Shown here: one piece after another, positions 1-7,853 of the stretch
How the letters are laid out: each line of letters begins with the position of its first letter
Position numbering within the stretch: position 1 is the first letter of the stretch
Source: Flavobacteriaceae bacterium
GTDB taxonomy: Bacteria; Bacteroidota; Bacteroidia; Flavobacteriales; Flavobacteriaceae
Direction of reading: 5' to 3'
Assembly: GCA_029238555.1 (NCBI GenBank)
Contig: JAQWFV010000068.1
Location: 1-29,559 of the forward strand
Length of the DNA: 29,559 nucleotides
The notes under the pieces: model-generated
What the model saw: only the letters and a program-made list of their open reading frames with translations
Told to the model about the DNA's origin: nothing
Databases searched by the model: none
Position numbers and translations under genes: made by a program

Positions 1-1
1 A

Positions 2-571
2 GAGGTGGCCCTTGAAAGACTGTCCTTTTTAACCATCGCCTGTGCTAACTTAGAGACTGCCTCTCAAATGTCTAAAGCATTACAGAGCAGTTATATAAAA
101 ACAAAAATTTCAGACGACATTATTGGGGCAGAATACGCCGCCGTATTAAAGAACATCTATGCCATTGCAGCTGGAATAGCTCATGGACTTGGTTACGGTG
201 ATAATTTTCAAGCGGTGCTGATGAGTAATGCCATACGTGAAATGAAGCGCTTTATTAAAAAGGTGTACAAAATGAAACGCAACATTAATGATACCGCATA
301 TTTGGGAGATTTATTGGTGACTGGCTATTCTGTATTCAGTAGAAATAGAATGTTTGGTAATATGATTGGAAAAGGCTACACTGTGAAGAGTGCTACTATG
401 GAAATGAATATGGTGGCTGAAGGGTATTACGCTTCAAAAAGCGCTTTTGAAATCATGGAAAAAGAAGGCAAAAACGAAAAAACACCCATTATAAGTGCAG
501 TTTACGAGATTTTATACAAACACAAAAACCCTAAAAAAACTTTTAAAAATCTCGTTGAGGAGTTGGATTAA
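2..571 (+). CDS. gpsA: NAD(P)-dependent glycerol-3-phosphate dehydrogenase, C-terminal part (5' end outside window)
   Basis: GpsA reduces dihydroxyacetone phosphate to sn-glycerol 3-phosphate in the cytoplasm, feeding phospholipid synthesis. About 189 residues of a protein usually near 330 are present. The N-terminal Rossmann domain is missing because the window opens inside the gene: the frame reads straight in from base 2 and the GTG at base 5 is an internal valine. Visible signatures are the substrate-domain lysine in AEYAAVLKNIYAIAAG, the GYGDN stretch, and DLLVTGYSVFSRNRMFG, which matches the DL-SRNR region of the family. The frame ends at TAA 569-571. It converges on the minus-strand ABM gene with a 117-base gap. 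The identification is firm; the 5' half cannot be judged. Confidence 0.93.
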   Translation, partial: EVALERLSFLTIACANLETASQMSKALQSSYIKTKISDDIIGAEYAAVLKNIYAIAAGIAHGLGYGDNFQAVLMSNAIREMKRFIKKVYKMKRNINDTAYLGDLLVTGYSVFSRNRMFGNMIGKGYTVKSATMEMNMVAEGYYASKSAFEIMEKEGKNEKTPIISAVYEILYKHKNPKKTFKNLVEELD

Positions 572-609
572 TCCTCTAGGAGCTCATTGAAAGACACCTC
601 ATTGGTTTT

Positions 610-715
610 TTGAAGCGTTTTATTTAATCAAAACCATAAGCTTTTGACGCGCTATTCTTTGTCTAAAGGATACAGCTTTATTGAAGTGTTATTCTTTGTC
701 AAAACTATAAGCGCG
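610..715. repeat. Degenerate tandem copies of the 3' end of the ABM gene
   Basis: The last codons and tail of the ABM gene (681-712) recur at 610-641, with 25 of 32 positions identical by eye. A third, poorer copy lies between them at about 652-676 (CTATTCTTTGTCTAAAGGA against TTATTCTTTGTCAAAACTA). Read on the minus strand, the copies encode AYSFDKE-stop, LYPLDKE-stop and AYGFD-stop. This looks like an old tandem duplication of a gene tail that has since drifted. Confidence 0.6.
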
Positions 716-1012
716 TTCTACTTTACATATTTGAACACTGTATCTTTCATACCAAACAGATTTCCCTTTTTGCTGTGCCAGTGAATGGTCTGCCTGAGAC
801 TTCCAATGTGCAATATCTCTTAAGGTAGCCCAATAACTCACCGTTATTCCCACTTGGCTTCTAGCCGACACCATCCCTAAATATCCCGGCTGAATTTTTG
901 CCAGTGACTCCATTTCATGAGCCATTTCCTCATATCCAGATAAAAAATCTGTTTGTGTGGAAGTAAATATTACCGCGTAATAAGGGGGCGCGTGATTTAT
1001 AGCCAATGACAT
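689..1012 (-). CDS. Antibiotic biosynthesis monooxygenase (ABM) domain protein
   Basis: This is a 107-residue single-domain protein of the ABM/dimeric alpha-beta barrel superfamily. Recognisable stretches are YYAVIFTSTQTDF near the N-terminus, QPGYLGMVSARSQVGITVSYW in the middle, and the WKSQADH...WYERYSV region typical of the YqjZ-like subgroup. Members of the superfamily include cofactor-independent monooxygenases and haem-degrading enzymes, but most small proteins of this subgroup have no proven substrate. It starts at ATG 1012, 16 bases after the stop of the upstream minus-strand gene (1029-1385), so the two are probably co-transcribed. Its 3' end is followed by decayed copies of its own tail. 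The family call is firm and the reaction is unknown. Confidence 0.82.
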   Translation of the reverse strand: MSLAINHAPPYYAVIFTSTQTDFLSGYEEMAHEMESLAKIQPGYLGMVSARSQVGITVSYWATLRDIAHWKSQADHSLAQQKGKSVWYERYSVQICKVERAYSFDKE

Positions 1013-1028
1013 ATTAAGTAAGTTCTAA

Positions 1029-1385
1029 TTATACGATATATTCTTTTTCTATAAAATACTGAACAATGGCTTCTTTCATTAATACAGACTGTTCCCCTGC
1101 TTTTAGTGGCGGTAAATTTTCTACTACCTGATAGTGTGGCCATCCGTCTGCGTCTACAAAATCAAATGCGTAATAGCCATAAGGCTCCAACAACTTACAA
1201 ATAGCAATATGCATTAGATCTACCTTGTCTTCTTTTTTAAACTTCTGGTGGTATTTCCCTAATTCTTGGACCCCTACCAAACAGATAATGGCGTCTAAGT
1301 CCAGGGGGTCATGGTCTGAAAATTGGGCAGAAAGTCTTTCTACAAGTATTTCCCAGCGCTGTTTTAATTCGGCATCTCTAGACAT
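1029..1385 (-). CDS. Conserved hypothetical protein, 118 aa
   Basis: I do not recognise a named domain. The protein is soluble, with no signal peptide or membrane segment. It is mixed charged in the N-terminal half (ELKQRWEILVERL, a likely helix) and has an aromatic stretch, GYYAFDFVDADGWPHY, near residues 71-86. It reads like a small, fully folded cytoplasmic protein. The ATG at 1385 lies 36 bases downstream of a minus-strand TAGATTTG promoter element, which supports this start. The ABM gene follows after 16 bases, so a two-gene operon is likely. Real gene: codon structure is clean and the plus-strand frame overlapping it shows no family features. Confidence 0.75.
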   Translation of the reverse strand: MSRDAELKQRWEILVERLSAQFSDHDPLDLDAIICLVGVQELGKYHQKFKKEDKVDLMHIAICKLLEPYGYYAFDFVDADGWPHYQVVENLPPLKAGEQSVLMKEAIVQYFIEKEYIV

Positions 1386-1420
1386 CTGTATATGGGGTAA
1401 ATTTATTTTCTATAAAGGTA

Positions 1421-1428
1421 CAAATCTA
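1421..1428 (-). promoter_or_regulatory. Probable -7 element (TAGATTTG) for the 1029-1385 gene
   Basis: The plus-strand bases CAAATCTA read TAGATTTG on the minus strand, a perfect match to the Bacteroidota TAnnTTTG consensus, 36 bases before the ATG. No TTG -33 box is visible at the usual distance. Confidence 0.45.
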
Positions 1429-1539
1429 AGTAGCCCTTCCCCTTAAATGCTCTAAAATTAATCTAATTTGCGACTAAAAAAGAACGATTTTTAATCAAAT
1501 AAGGTACCTTAGAACATAATTATTAACGGTTGACAAAAA

Positions 1540-2064
1540 ATGAGTTCATTTGACATTGTTTTGCTGGTTCTAGGTGCTTTTGGTTTTTACAAAGGTTTTA
1601 AAAATGGCATCCTTATTGAAATTACTACATTACTAGCGCTTATCCTTGGGTTCTATGGGGCCCAACACCTGGCCTCTTATACGGCTAAAATACTCCACGA
1701 GCAGTTCCATTGGAATCCAGAAAATTTGTATCTCATTGCCATGGGGCTCACATTTGTATGTATTGTTATTGGGGTTTATTTACTTGGAAAAGCTCTGACA
1801 AAAGTAGCCTCAATGATTTTATTAGGCGGTATAAATAAAATCTTAGGAGGCTTTTTTGGGATACTTAAAATGGGTGTTATTATCAGTGTTCTTATCGCCT
1901 ACGGACAGCAGTATTTCAATTTTTTAGAAATGCTTCCTACAGCTGTTTTTGAAAACAGTGTAGCAAAAGCACCTCTAGAAGAATTTGGAAGTTTTTTAGT
2001 GCAAGAAATATTTGTATCGGAAAACCTAAACACCATTAAAGGGCTATTTTCAAAGGGCTCATAA
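1540..2064 (+). CDS. CvpA family membrane protein
   Basis: The 174-residue protein opens with SSFDIVLLVLGAFGFYKGFKNGILIEI, the usual start of CvpA/colicin V production family proteins. Four hydrophobic segments are visible at roughly residues 4-18, 22-45, 63-88 and 100-122, followed by a short polar tail. CvpA of E. coli is needed for colicin V export and envelope integrity; the molecular role in Bacteroidota is not defined. Length is normal for the family. The gene stands alone, divergent from the 1029-1385 gene and 123 bases ahead of the ALDH gene. The start is the first ATG and gives the canonical N-terminus. Inner-membrane location is inferred from the segments. Confidence 0.88.
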   Translation: MSSFDIVLLVLGAFGFYKGFKNGILIEITTLLALILGFYGAQHLASYTAKILHEQFHWNPENLYLIAMGLTFVCIVIGVYLLGKALTKVASMILLGGINKILGGFFGILKMGVIISVLIAYGQQYFNFLEMLPTAVFENSVAKAPLEEFGSFLVQEIFVSENLNTIKGLFSKGS

Positions 2065-2129
2065 ACACAATTCCAAAATACCACCCAAAAGTGATACTGC
2101 CTATTACTTAAACTTAGCCTATAAATTAT

Positions 2130-2137
2130 TATCTTTA
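2130..2137 (+). promoter_or_regulatory. Possible -7 element (TATCTTTA) for the ALDH gene
   Basis: TATCTTTA matches TAnnTTTG except for the last base and lies 51 bases before the ATG at 2188. No TTG -33 box is seen 17-23 bases upstream, so this is a weak call. Confidence 0.3.
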
Positions 2138-2187
2138 TATATGTATAATTTCACATTTAATAACCAAAAAGTTATAAAAATAACATT

Positions 2188-3729
2188 ATGTCTGTAATTA
2201 ACATTCAAGACCAACTAAACCTATTGGGCCTATCAAAGGAAAATTCCGGGACTAAAATTGGAAATTCATCCATAAAAGGCGGCAGTGTCATTCAGTCACA
2301 TTCTCCTGTAGATGGATCGCTTATTGGCGCTGTAGACACTACAACCAAGGAAGGATACGAGGCTGTAATGAAAAGCGCTGAAGAAGCATTTAAAAGCTGG
2401 CGTGTCACTCCAGCTCCCCTTAGAGGAGAAATAGTGAGACAATTCGGGGAGCGACTAAGGACACTTAAAGCTCCATTGGGCGCATTGGTGTCTTATGAAA
2501 TGGGAAAGTCCCTTCAAGAAGGATTGGGAGAAGTACAAGAAATGATTGACATCTGTGATTTTGCCGTTGGATTGTCTAGGCAGCTTCACGGACTGACTAT
2601 GCATTCCGAAAGACCGGGTCACAGAATGTATGAACAATACCACCCTTTGGGTATTGTAGGTATTATATCTGCATTCAATTTTCCAGTTGCTGTATGGTCT
2701 TGGAATACTGCATTGGCCTTAATCTGTGGCGATGTATGTGTTTGGAAACCCTCTGAAAAAACCCCACTTTGTGGAGTAGCGTGTCAAAAAATATTAGCAG
2801 ATGTTTTAGAAGAAAATAATATTCCTGCTGGAGTCTCCAGTCTTATCAATGGCGATTACGCTGTTGGGGAATGGATGACAGAAGACCCTAGAATGGCTTT
2901 AATCTCAGCTACAGGCTCCATTAGAATGGGAAAAATTGTCGCTCAAAAAGTAGCCGCAAGGTTAGGGAAATCCCTTTTAGAACTCGGGGGAAATAATGCC
3001 ATTATAGTAACTCCAGATGCAGATCTAAAAATGACCTTAATGGGGGCCGTTTTTGGTGCTGTTGGAACCGCAGGGCAAAGATGCACCTCTACCAGGCGTT
3101 TGATTGTTCACAGCACTAAGTACGAGGCGGTAAAAGATGCTTTGGTCAAAGCATATGGCCAACTTAAAATAGGAAACCCATTAGACTCAAGCATGCATAT
3201 GGGTCCTTTAATAGATACTGATTCTGTAAACAACTACCTCAATGCCATTGAAAAAGCTACAAAAGAAGGTGGTAAAGTAATTGTCCCCGGTGGGGTTCTT
3301 GAAGGGGGCGCTTACAACAGCGGATGCTATGTAAGGCCTACTATAATAGAAGCGCAAAACCATTTTGAGATTGTACAGGAAGAAACCTTTGCGCCCATAT
3401 TATATCTAATCAAATACGATGGAGATGTAAACAATGCTATTGAAATTCAAAATGGCGTTAAACAAGGACTCTCTTCTGCTATTATGACCAACAACCTTAG
3501 AGAAGCAGAAGCTTTTCTATCTGTTGCAGGTTCCGACTGTGGAATTGCCAATGTAAATATTGGGACCTCTGGTGCTGAAATTGGCGGTGCCTTCGGAGGA
3601 GAAAAAGAAACTGGAGGAGGAAGAGAGTCAGGGTCTGACGCTTGGAAAGTGTATATGAGGAGGCAAACCAATACCATCAATTACACTACAGAGCTTCCTT
3701 TGGCACAAGGAATTACTTTTGATCTATAG
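2188..3729 (+). CDS. ALDH7-type aldehyde dehydrogenase (probable L-2-aminoadipate semialdehyde dehydrogenase)
   Basis: A full-length 513-residue NAD(P)-dependent aldehyde dehydrogenase. The oxyanion-hole Asn164 lies in SAFNFPVAVWSWN, the general base Glu265 in LELGGNN and the catalytic Cys299 in GTAGQRCTSTRR. The sequence around these resembles the ALDH7/antiquitin family. Those enzymes oxidise 2-aminoadipate 6-semialdehyde in lysine degradation, and some act in aldehyde detoxification. No other lysine-catabolic gene adjoins it, so the substrate is inferred from family resemblance only. The gene stands alone and ends at a strong stem-loop terminator. It has no signal peptide and is expected in the cytoplasm. 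Family is certain; the exact substrate is less so. Confidence 0.88.
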   Translation: MSVINIQDQLNLLGLSKENSGTKIGNSSIKGGSVIQSHSPVDGSLIGAVDTTTKEGYEAVMKSAEEAFKSWRVTPAPLRGEIVRQFGERLRTLKAPLGALVSYEMGKSLQEGLGEVQEMIDICDFAVGLSRQLHGLTMHSERPGHRMYEQYHPLGIVGIISAFNFPVAVWSWNTALALICGDVCVWKPSEKTPLCGVACQKILADVLEENNIPAGVSSLINGDYAVGEWMTEDPRMALISATGSIRMGKIVAQKVAARLGKSLLELGGNNAIIVTPDADLKMTLMGAVFGAVGTAGQRCTSTRRLIVHSTKYEAVKDALVKAYGQLKIGNPLDSSMHMGPLIDTDSVNNYLNAIEKATKEGGKVIVPGGVLEGGAYNSGCYVRPTIIEAQNHFEIVQEETFAPILYLIKYDGDVNNAIEIQNGVKQGLSSAIMTNNLREAEAFLSVAGSDCGIANVNIGTSGAEIGGAFGGEKETGGGRESGSDAWKVYMRRQTNTINYTTELPLAQGITFDL

Positions 3730-3749
3730 CGCATTTCTATATGTAAAAT

Positions 3750-3776
3750 AAAAAAGGGCCCTACAGGCCCTTTTTT
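3750..3776. terminator. Bidirectional intrinsic terminator between ALDH and desaturase genes
   Basis: An 11-base-pair stem (AAAAAAGGGCC at 3750-3760 with GGCCCTTTTTT at 3766-3776) encloses the loop CTACA and runs into further T-rich sequence. The A-tract on the other flank gives a U-run on the minus strand as well, so it can end both convergent genes. Confidence 0.9.
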
Positions 3777-3782
3777 ATTTTT

Positions 3783-4775
3783 TTATAACACGCCGTTTGG
3801 CGTCACCCATTTAAAGTGGTGCTGGTCTTGTGGAAATTTCATGCGCTCAGAAATTCTAGTTAATCGATTCGGAAGATTCACTAAATAGTCGCGTGCTTTT
3901 TCTGCTTCATCAGAAATAGCCCTAACATTTTCAATATCCCAATAACTATTTAATTTGTCTAAAATGTCTATGTAATCTTTAGACGTATAAACACCCAAAC
4001 GTTGGGCACAATTAGAGAACACCTCAAAAGCACTGCTTGCAGCACCTCCAGATTCTCTAAGGAAGTGAGCTGGCATAACAATTTTCTTTTTCATCATATC
4101 TGCAAATGCCAAAATCATTTGCGAAGGATCCTGCTCCATAATCAGCTTTACAAATTCTCTGTATGCTAAATGATGGCGCATTTCATCTCCTGCAATAATG
4201 GCACACATTTTACCTAATAAGTGATTGCCTGTTTTCTTAGCAAACTGCCCCACGCGTTTGTGGGAAATATTGGTAGCCAATTCTTGAAAACTCGTATACA
4301 CAAAGTTTTTATATGGATCTCTATCCGTCCCAATATCGAATCCGTCTGCAATTAGGTATTGGGTACTCTTTTCTACCTCTTTCATATTTACTCTTCCCGA
4401 GAGATAGAGGTATTTATTGAGTACATCTCCATGCCTATTTTCCTCACCAGTCCAATGTCTAATCCATTTGGTCCATCCATTTTTATCTGCGTGTTGGTCT
4501 ATTCCATCTACATCTAAAAGCCAAGACTCATAGGTAGGCAAAGCTTCTTCCGTAATAGTGTCTGCCACTAATGTCACCCAAAGGTCATACCCAATTTCCT
4601 TGGCTCCTTCTCTAATTTGCGCTGTTTGTTCAAAAAAATCTTCTGACTGTGAATCTGGAAGAAAATCTGAAGGCTGCCAAATCTCTTCAATGGGAATTAA
4701 GAATTGTTCAATAAAGCCGTCTATTTTAGGCTCTAAAGACCGCATTACTTCTAATCTAATATTGTGTTGTGACAT
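3783..4775 (-). CDS. Acyl-[acyl-carrier-protein] desaturase (type II, soluble di-iron)
   Basis: A 330-residue ferritin-like di-iron enzyme that introduces a double bond into acyl-ACP using oxygen and reduced ferredoxin. The ligand motifs of the plant stearoyl-ACP 9-desaturase family are all present: the ITEEALPTYE region (74-83), EENRHGD with Glu112 and His115, TSFQELATNISH with Glu165, and DEMRHH with Glu198 and His201. The long shared stretch LLNKYLYLSGRV-like (here from 118) and FADMMKKKIVMPAH are also plant-like. There is no transit peptide, as expected for a bacterium. It converges on the ALDH gene at a shared terminator and has its own upstream promoter-like element. It probably tunes membrane unsaturation. 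Double-bond position cannot be read from the sequence. Confidence 0.93.
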   Translation of the reverse strand: MSQHNIRLEVMRSLEPKIDGFIEQFLIPIEEIWQPSDFLPDSQSEDFFEQTAQIREGAKEIGYDLWVTLVADTITEEALPTYESWLLDVDGIDQHADKNGWTKWIRHWTGEENRHGDVLNKYLYLSGRVNMKEVEKSTQYLIADGFDIGTDRDPYKNFVYTSFQELATNISHKRVGQFAKKTGNHLLGKMCAIIAGDEMRHHLAYREFVKLIMEQDPSQMILAFADMMKKKIVMPAHFLRESGGAASSAFEVFSNCAQRLGVYTSKDYIDILDKLNSYWDIENVRAISDEAEKARDYLVNLPNRLTRISERMKFPQDQHHFKWVTPNGVL

Positions 4776-4795
4776 GAAAAAAGTGTATTTTAAAG

Positions 4796-4803
4796 TAAAG
4801 ATA
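4796..4803 (-). promoter_or_regulatory. Probable -7 element (TATCTTTA) for the desaturase gene
   Basis: On the minus strand TATCTTTA lies 20 bases before the ATG, with a TTG at 4829-4827 and a 23-base spacer, the long end of the usual Bacteroidota range. It implies a short leader. Confidence 0.42.
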
Positions 4804-4875
4804 AAATTTAAGAGGAGTTAAGTAACCAATATGACCAAAGGATTTCATTAAAATAGAATCCTGTCACAAAATTAA

Positions 4876-5607
4876 TTAAGAATCGTTTCTTCCTAACTCA
4901 TCGAGATAATACAAATAAACTGCATGGGACTGTAAAATATTTTTGGTGTTTATTTCCATGGCAGACAAAGGACCTTTAAATGCTGCTCCGGTGTCTATAT
5001 TCCATACATTAGCACGTTTTGTAGGAACAGTTTCTCCTATCTTGTCTAAAGAACTGTGGCCAATAAATATTTCGCTATAACACAAAAATCGTTTGGGATA
5101 TAATGGGCTATTTATAGGAATTCTAGGATCAAGAGAAATAGCTGTTTCCCAAAGAGACCTGTCCCAATAAAACATTTTTTCAAAATATTCTTTGACAACC
5201 CCTTTTTGATTAGTGAAACCGGCATGAATAAATAGCCTGTTTTTTGAATCTAAATAATAGGGTTTTAATGCTTTGTAAAATAATATATGTGCTGCTTTCT
5301 TGTCCTCAGAAACTTTCTCATAAGCAGCCACTGTAGCAGCGCCCCCATGACTGAGCCACAAATCATTTGCCTGGCCGTTTAACAGCCATTCTAAAGCCAA
5401 TGAGTCGTGATTTCCCATAAGTAAAACGGTGTTGTAACGGGCTTTTAATTCTATGAGGTAGTCTACCGTTTCAACAGGCTGGGACCAACCGTCTACATAA
5501 TCTCCCAAAAAAATTAATCGATCCTCAGGGCTTAAAGAGAGTTTTTCCACCAGAGCTTTTAAAGCCAAATAACCTCCGTGAATATCCCCTATTACATATT
5601 CTCTCAT
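4876..5607 (-). CDS. PPP-family metallophosphoesterase (serine/threonine phosphatase-like)
   Basis: A 243-residue calcineurin-type phosphoesterase. The metal-binding signatures come in order: GDIHGG at 7-12, GDYVDGW at 35-41 and GNHD at 65-68, followed by the later histidine motifs LFIHAGFT and FIGHSS. This pattern is that of bacterial PPP phosphatases such as PrpA/PrpB and related bis(5'-nucleosyl)-tetraphosphatases, which use two metal ions. Whether it acts on phosphoproteins or on nucleotides cannot be decided from sequence. Length is normal, with no signal peptide. The gene stands alone with a good promoter 14 bases upstream of the ATG. Confidence 0.88.
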   Translation of the reverse strand: MREYVIGDIHGGYLALKALVEKLSLSPEDRLIFLGDYVDGWSQPVETVDYLIELKARYNTVLLMGNHDSLALEWLLNGQANDLWLSHGGAATVAAYEKVSEDKKAAHILFYKALKPYYLDSKNRLFIHAGFTNQKGVVKEYFEKMFYWDRSLWETAISLDPRIPINSPLYPKRFLCYSEIFIGHSSLDKIGETVPTKRANVWNIDTGAAFKGPLSAMEINTKNILQSHAVYLYYLDELGRNDS

Positions 5608-5620
5608 CTCCTTTTTTTAA

Positions 5621-5647
5621 CAAATATACATTGGTTAAAAACGTCAA
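5621..5647 (-). promoter_or_regulatory. Promoter of the phosphatase gene (TTG-N16-TATATTTG)
   Basis: Read on the minus strand, TTTTG ends at 5645 and is followed after 16 bases by TATATTTG (5628-5621), a perfect Bacteroidota -7 element, 14 bases ahead of the ATG. The spacer is one base shorter than usual. Confidence 0.62.
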
Positions 5648-5754
5648 AACATATATTAGTTTGTGTTTTTTATGTCTTTATTTTTGAAGGATAAGCTTTT
5701 CATTGTAATTTGCCCAAATATTACACTTGTTACACCCTCTTATTTTAAGTCATT

Positions 5755-6702
5755 ATGCCCATTAAAAAAGTATTCTGTATTGGTGAATTACTCATAGATT
5801 TTGTTGCTGAAAACCAAGGAAGTGATTTAAAAAAAGCCCAGACCTTTACAAAGAAGGCGGGTGGAGCCCCAGCAAATGTAGCCTGTGCAATAAATAAACT
5901 TGGGGGCTATGCCGCATTTATTGGTTGCTTGGGTAACGATGCTTTTGGAGACTTTTTATGGAAAACCTTGGAGGAACACGAAATTGACTTGAGCCTCACC
6001 CAACGGACAGATGCTTTTACCACTCTGGCTTTTGTTTCTATTGACACTAATGGAGAGAGAGACTTCGTTTTTAGCAGGGGTGCAGATAAAGAATTACAAT
6101 ACCAAAGCAATGTAAAACACCTTTTTAACCAACAAATGGTGCACTTTGGTGCCGCCACATCTTTTTTAGGAGGTGCCTTAGAAGAATCTTATGGCCACTA
6201 TTTGTTTGACGCCCTCACACAAGATGCCTTTATTAGTTTTGACCCTAATTTTAGGGCAGATTTGTGGAAAAATAATGCAGACAACTTTATCAAAAAATGC
6301 CTTCCATTTATAGAAAAGTCGCACCTCTGTAAATTTAGTGAAGAGGAAGCAAAATTACTCTCCGGGAAGGAAAATTTAGAAGACGCTTGTGACGCGCTTC
6401 ACGAATTGGGAACCCCTATTATTTGCGTAACAATGGGCGCCAAAGGAACTTTAGTAAGTGCTGCTAAATCTAAAAAGCAAATTGCAAGTACTGAAGTAAC
6501 TCCTGTAGACACTACAGGGGCTGGAGACGCTTTTATTGGAAGTTTATTGGCCCAAATTTCTACCCTAGACTTTCCGCTCATTGAATTATCTACTCAATTA
6601 GACCTACTTTACAATATGGTGGCAAAATCCAATAAAGTTGGTGCGCTTACCACTACAAAATACGGTGCAATAGCTGCTATACCAGAGCTAAACGAGCTTT
6701 AA
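5755..6702 (+). CDS. PfkB-family carbohydrate kinase (fructokinase-like)
   Basis: A 315-residue ribokinase-fold sugar kinase. The substrate-binding N-terminal signature GGAPANVACAINKLG spans 36-50 and the C-terminal PfkB signature DTTGAGDAF spans 252-260, with the catalytic base Asp258. The opening FCIGELLIDFV is typical of fructokinases, so ATP-dependent phosphorylation of fructose to fructose 6-phosphate is the best guess. No sugar transporter or hydrolase adjoins it to confirm this. The stop codon overlaps the stop of the convergent AlbA_2 gene: TAA 6700-6702 against minus-strand TAA 6701-6699. Family is certain; sugar specificity is inferred. Confidence 0.87.
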   Translation: MPIKKVFCIGELLIDFVAENQGSDLKKAQTFTKKAGGAPANVACAINKLGGYAAFIGCLGNDAFGDFLWKTLEEHEIDLSLTQRTDAFTTLAFVSIDTNGERDFVFSRGADKELQYQSNVKHLFNQQMVHFGAATSFLGGALEESYGHYLFDALTQDAFISFDPNFRADLWKNNADNFIKKCLPFIEKSHLCKFSEEEAKLLSGKENLEDACDALHELGTPIICVTMGAKGTLVSAAKSKKQIASTEVTPVDTTGAGDAFIGSLLAQISTLDFPLIELSTQLDLLYNMVAKSNKVGALTTTKYGAIAAIPELNEL

Positions 6703-7835
6703 TTATATTTCACTTTTCTTATGATCCTCTGGGCTTCTTTAAGATTGGTGTAGGAAGTTGCATAAGTTCCTTTTAAAAAGGGTTTTATCTTTTCTAAAAT
6801 TACCTTAGCGTCCAAGAAACCGTTTAAATAACACAATAAAAGGGTTTGGGGTAATGCGTCTATTTCTAAGCGTTCTTCTTGAGTAAACAGCCCGTAATTT
6901 TGAATCTTTTTCACCAGAAATTTGCTGTTGTTAAACACATGATGCAAGAGTTTTAAATCAAAAAGAGGTGGGGCAAACATCAAGCTAGTGTCTATGCGAT
7001 AGGTGCCATTTTCCTTAAAAAGAATTTGGGTTTTTTCTAGCGGATAATACTTGATCTCTGTTCCCAATCCCAAACTGACGTATTCTACAATGGTAAATGA
7101 ATCGTTGTCAAAATCAATCATCACCTCGTCTAAATCTGAATAGAAAAGTTTGACTTGTTCTGTAATTAATTCAATATCTACCCTAGAAAAATAGGTGTTG
7201 TTGTGCTGTTTTTTTGGTATACCCGCCCAGCATACCACAAACTGATCTTTAAAAACCCTGTAATGACACTCGAGGTCTTTGTGCCTATTGTTAATGAAGT
7301 CTATAACCCCATCTAAGGTTAATTTAATATTGTTTTGAGCACTTAGCTCTATAGCAGCTACAGCTGCAGCATTGAGATCCTGCAAAATCAAGCCAGTCTC
7401 TTTTGGTAAGCTAATACTACCTTCTCTTATAAAGACAGTCCCCAAGTAATATTTCCAAATGTTTTTTTTCAGACTACAAATATTCCCAGAAGAACTAATC
7501 GTAACCAAACCAATAACCTTTGCGGCTTCTAGATCTGGAAAATGGATATTTTCATAAGAAATAATAGGGGCATTATTAAGGTAAGCATTGACCAGGTTTT
7601 GAATTTTAGAATCGTCAAAAAAATCCACCCCCACTATAAGGTTATCTGTATCTGAAACGCCTATAACTATAAACGATCTGTTTTTAGGATTGCTATTGGC
7701 TAAAGCACAAACATGCTTTAAAAACTTAGCCTTACCTTCTTTTGTGCCAATATTGATCATGCTTTTTTTGTCATAAAAGCTGTTCTCCCCATTATGGGAA
7801 AGTAGGCTTTTAACCAAAAGGCGCTTATTGATCAT
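6699..7835 (-). CDS. AlbA_2 (Schlafen-like) domain protein
   Basis: A 378-residue protein. Residues roughly 25-140 resemble the AlbA_2/divergent AAA-4 domain found in Schlafen-related and putative transcription factors: TKEGKAKFLKHVCALANSNP, then SFIVIGVSDTDNLIVGVDFFDD, then SKIQNLVNAYLNN. The remaining 200 or so residues show no family I know. There is no signal peptide or membrane segment. In this family the domain has been linked to nucleic acid or nucleotide binding, and the function of bacterial members is mostly unproven. It is the last gene of a three-gene minus-strand run, starting 18 bases after the SDR stop, and its own stop overlaps the stop of the sugar kinase. Confidence 0.75.
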   Translation of the reverse strand: MINKRLLVKSLLSHNGENSFYDKKSMINIGTKEGKAKFLKHVCALANSNPKNRSFIVIGVSDTDNLIVGVDFFDDSKIQNLVNAYLNNAPIISYENIHFPDLEAAKVIGLVTISSSGNICSLKKNIWKYYLGTVFIREGSISLPKETGLILQDLNAAAVAAIELSAQNNIKLTLDGVIDFINNRHKDLECHYRVFKDQFVVCWAGIPKKQHNNTYFSRVDIELITEQVKLFYSDLDEVMIDFDNDSFTIVEYVSLGLGTEIKYYPLEKTQILFKENGTYRIDTSLMFAPPLFDLKLLHHVFNNSKFLVKKIQNYGLFTQEERLEIDALPQTLLLCYLNGFLDAKVILEKIKPFLKGTYATSYTNLKEAQRIIRKVKYN

Positions 7836-7853
7836 TGTTGGATTATTGCTTCA

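Noticed and set aside
571..689. Terminator between gpsA and the ABM gene
   Set aside because: Only very short palindromes (TCCTCTAGGA) are present, with no adjacent T-run; the space is explained by the decayed repeats.
1225..1446. Plus-strand open frame over the 118-aa gene
   Set aside because: No domain, Trp/Ser-rich composition, and overlap with a better supported minus-strand gene that has its own promoter element.
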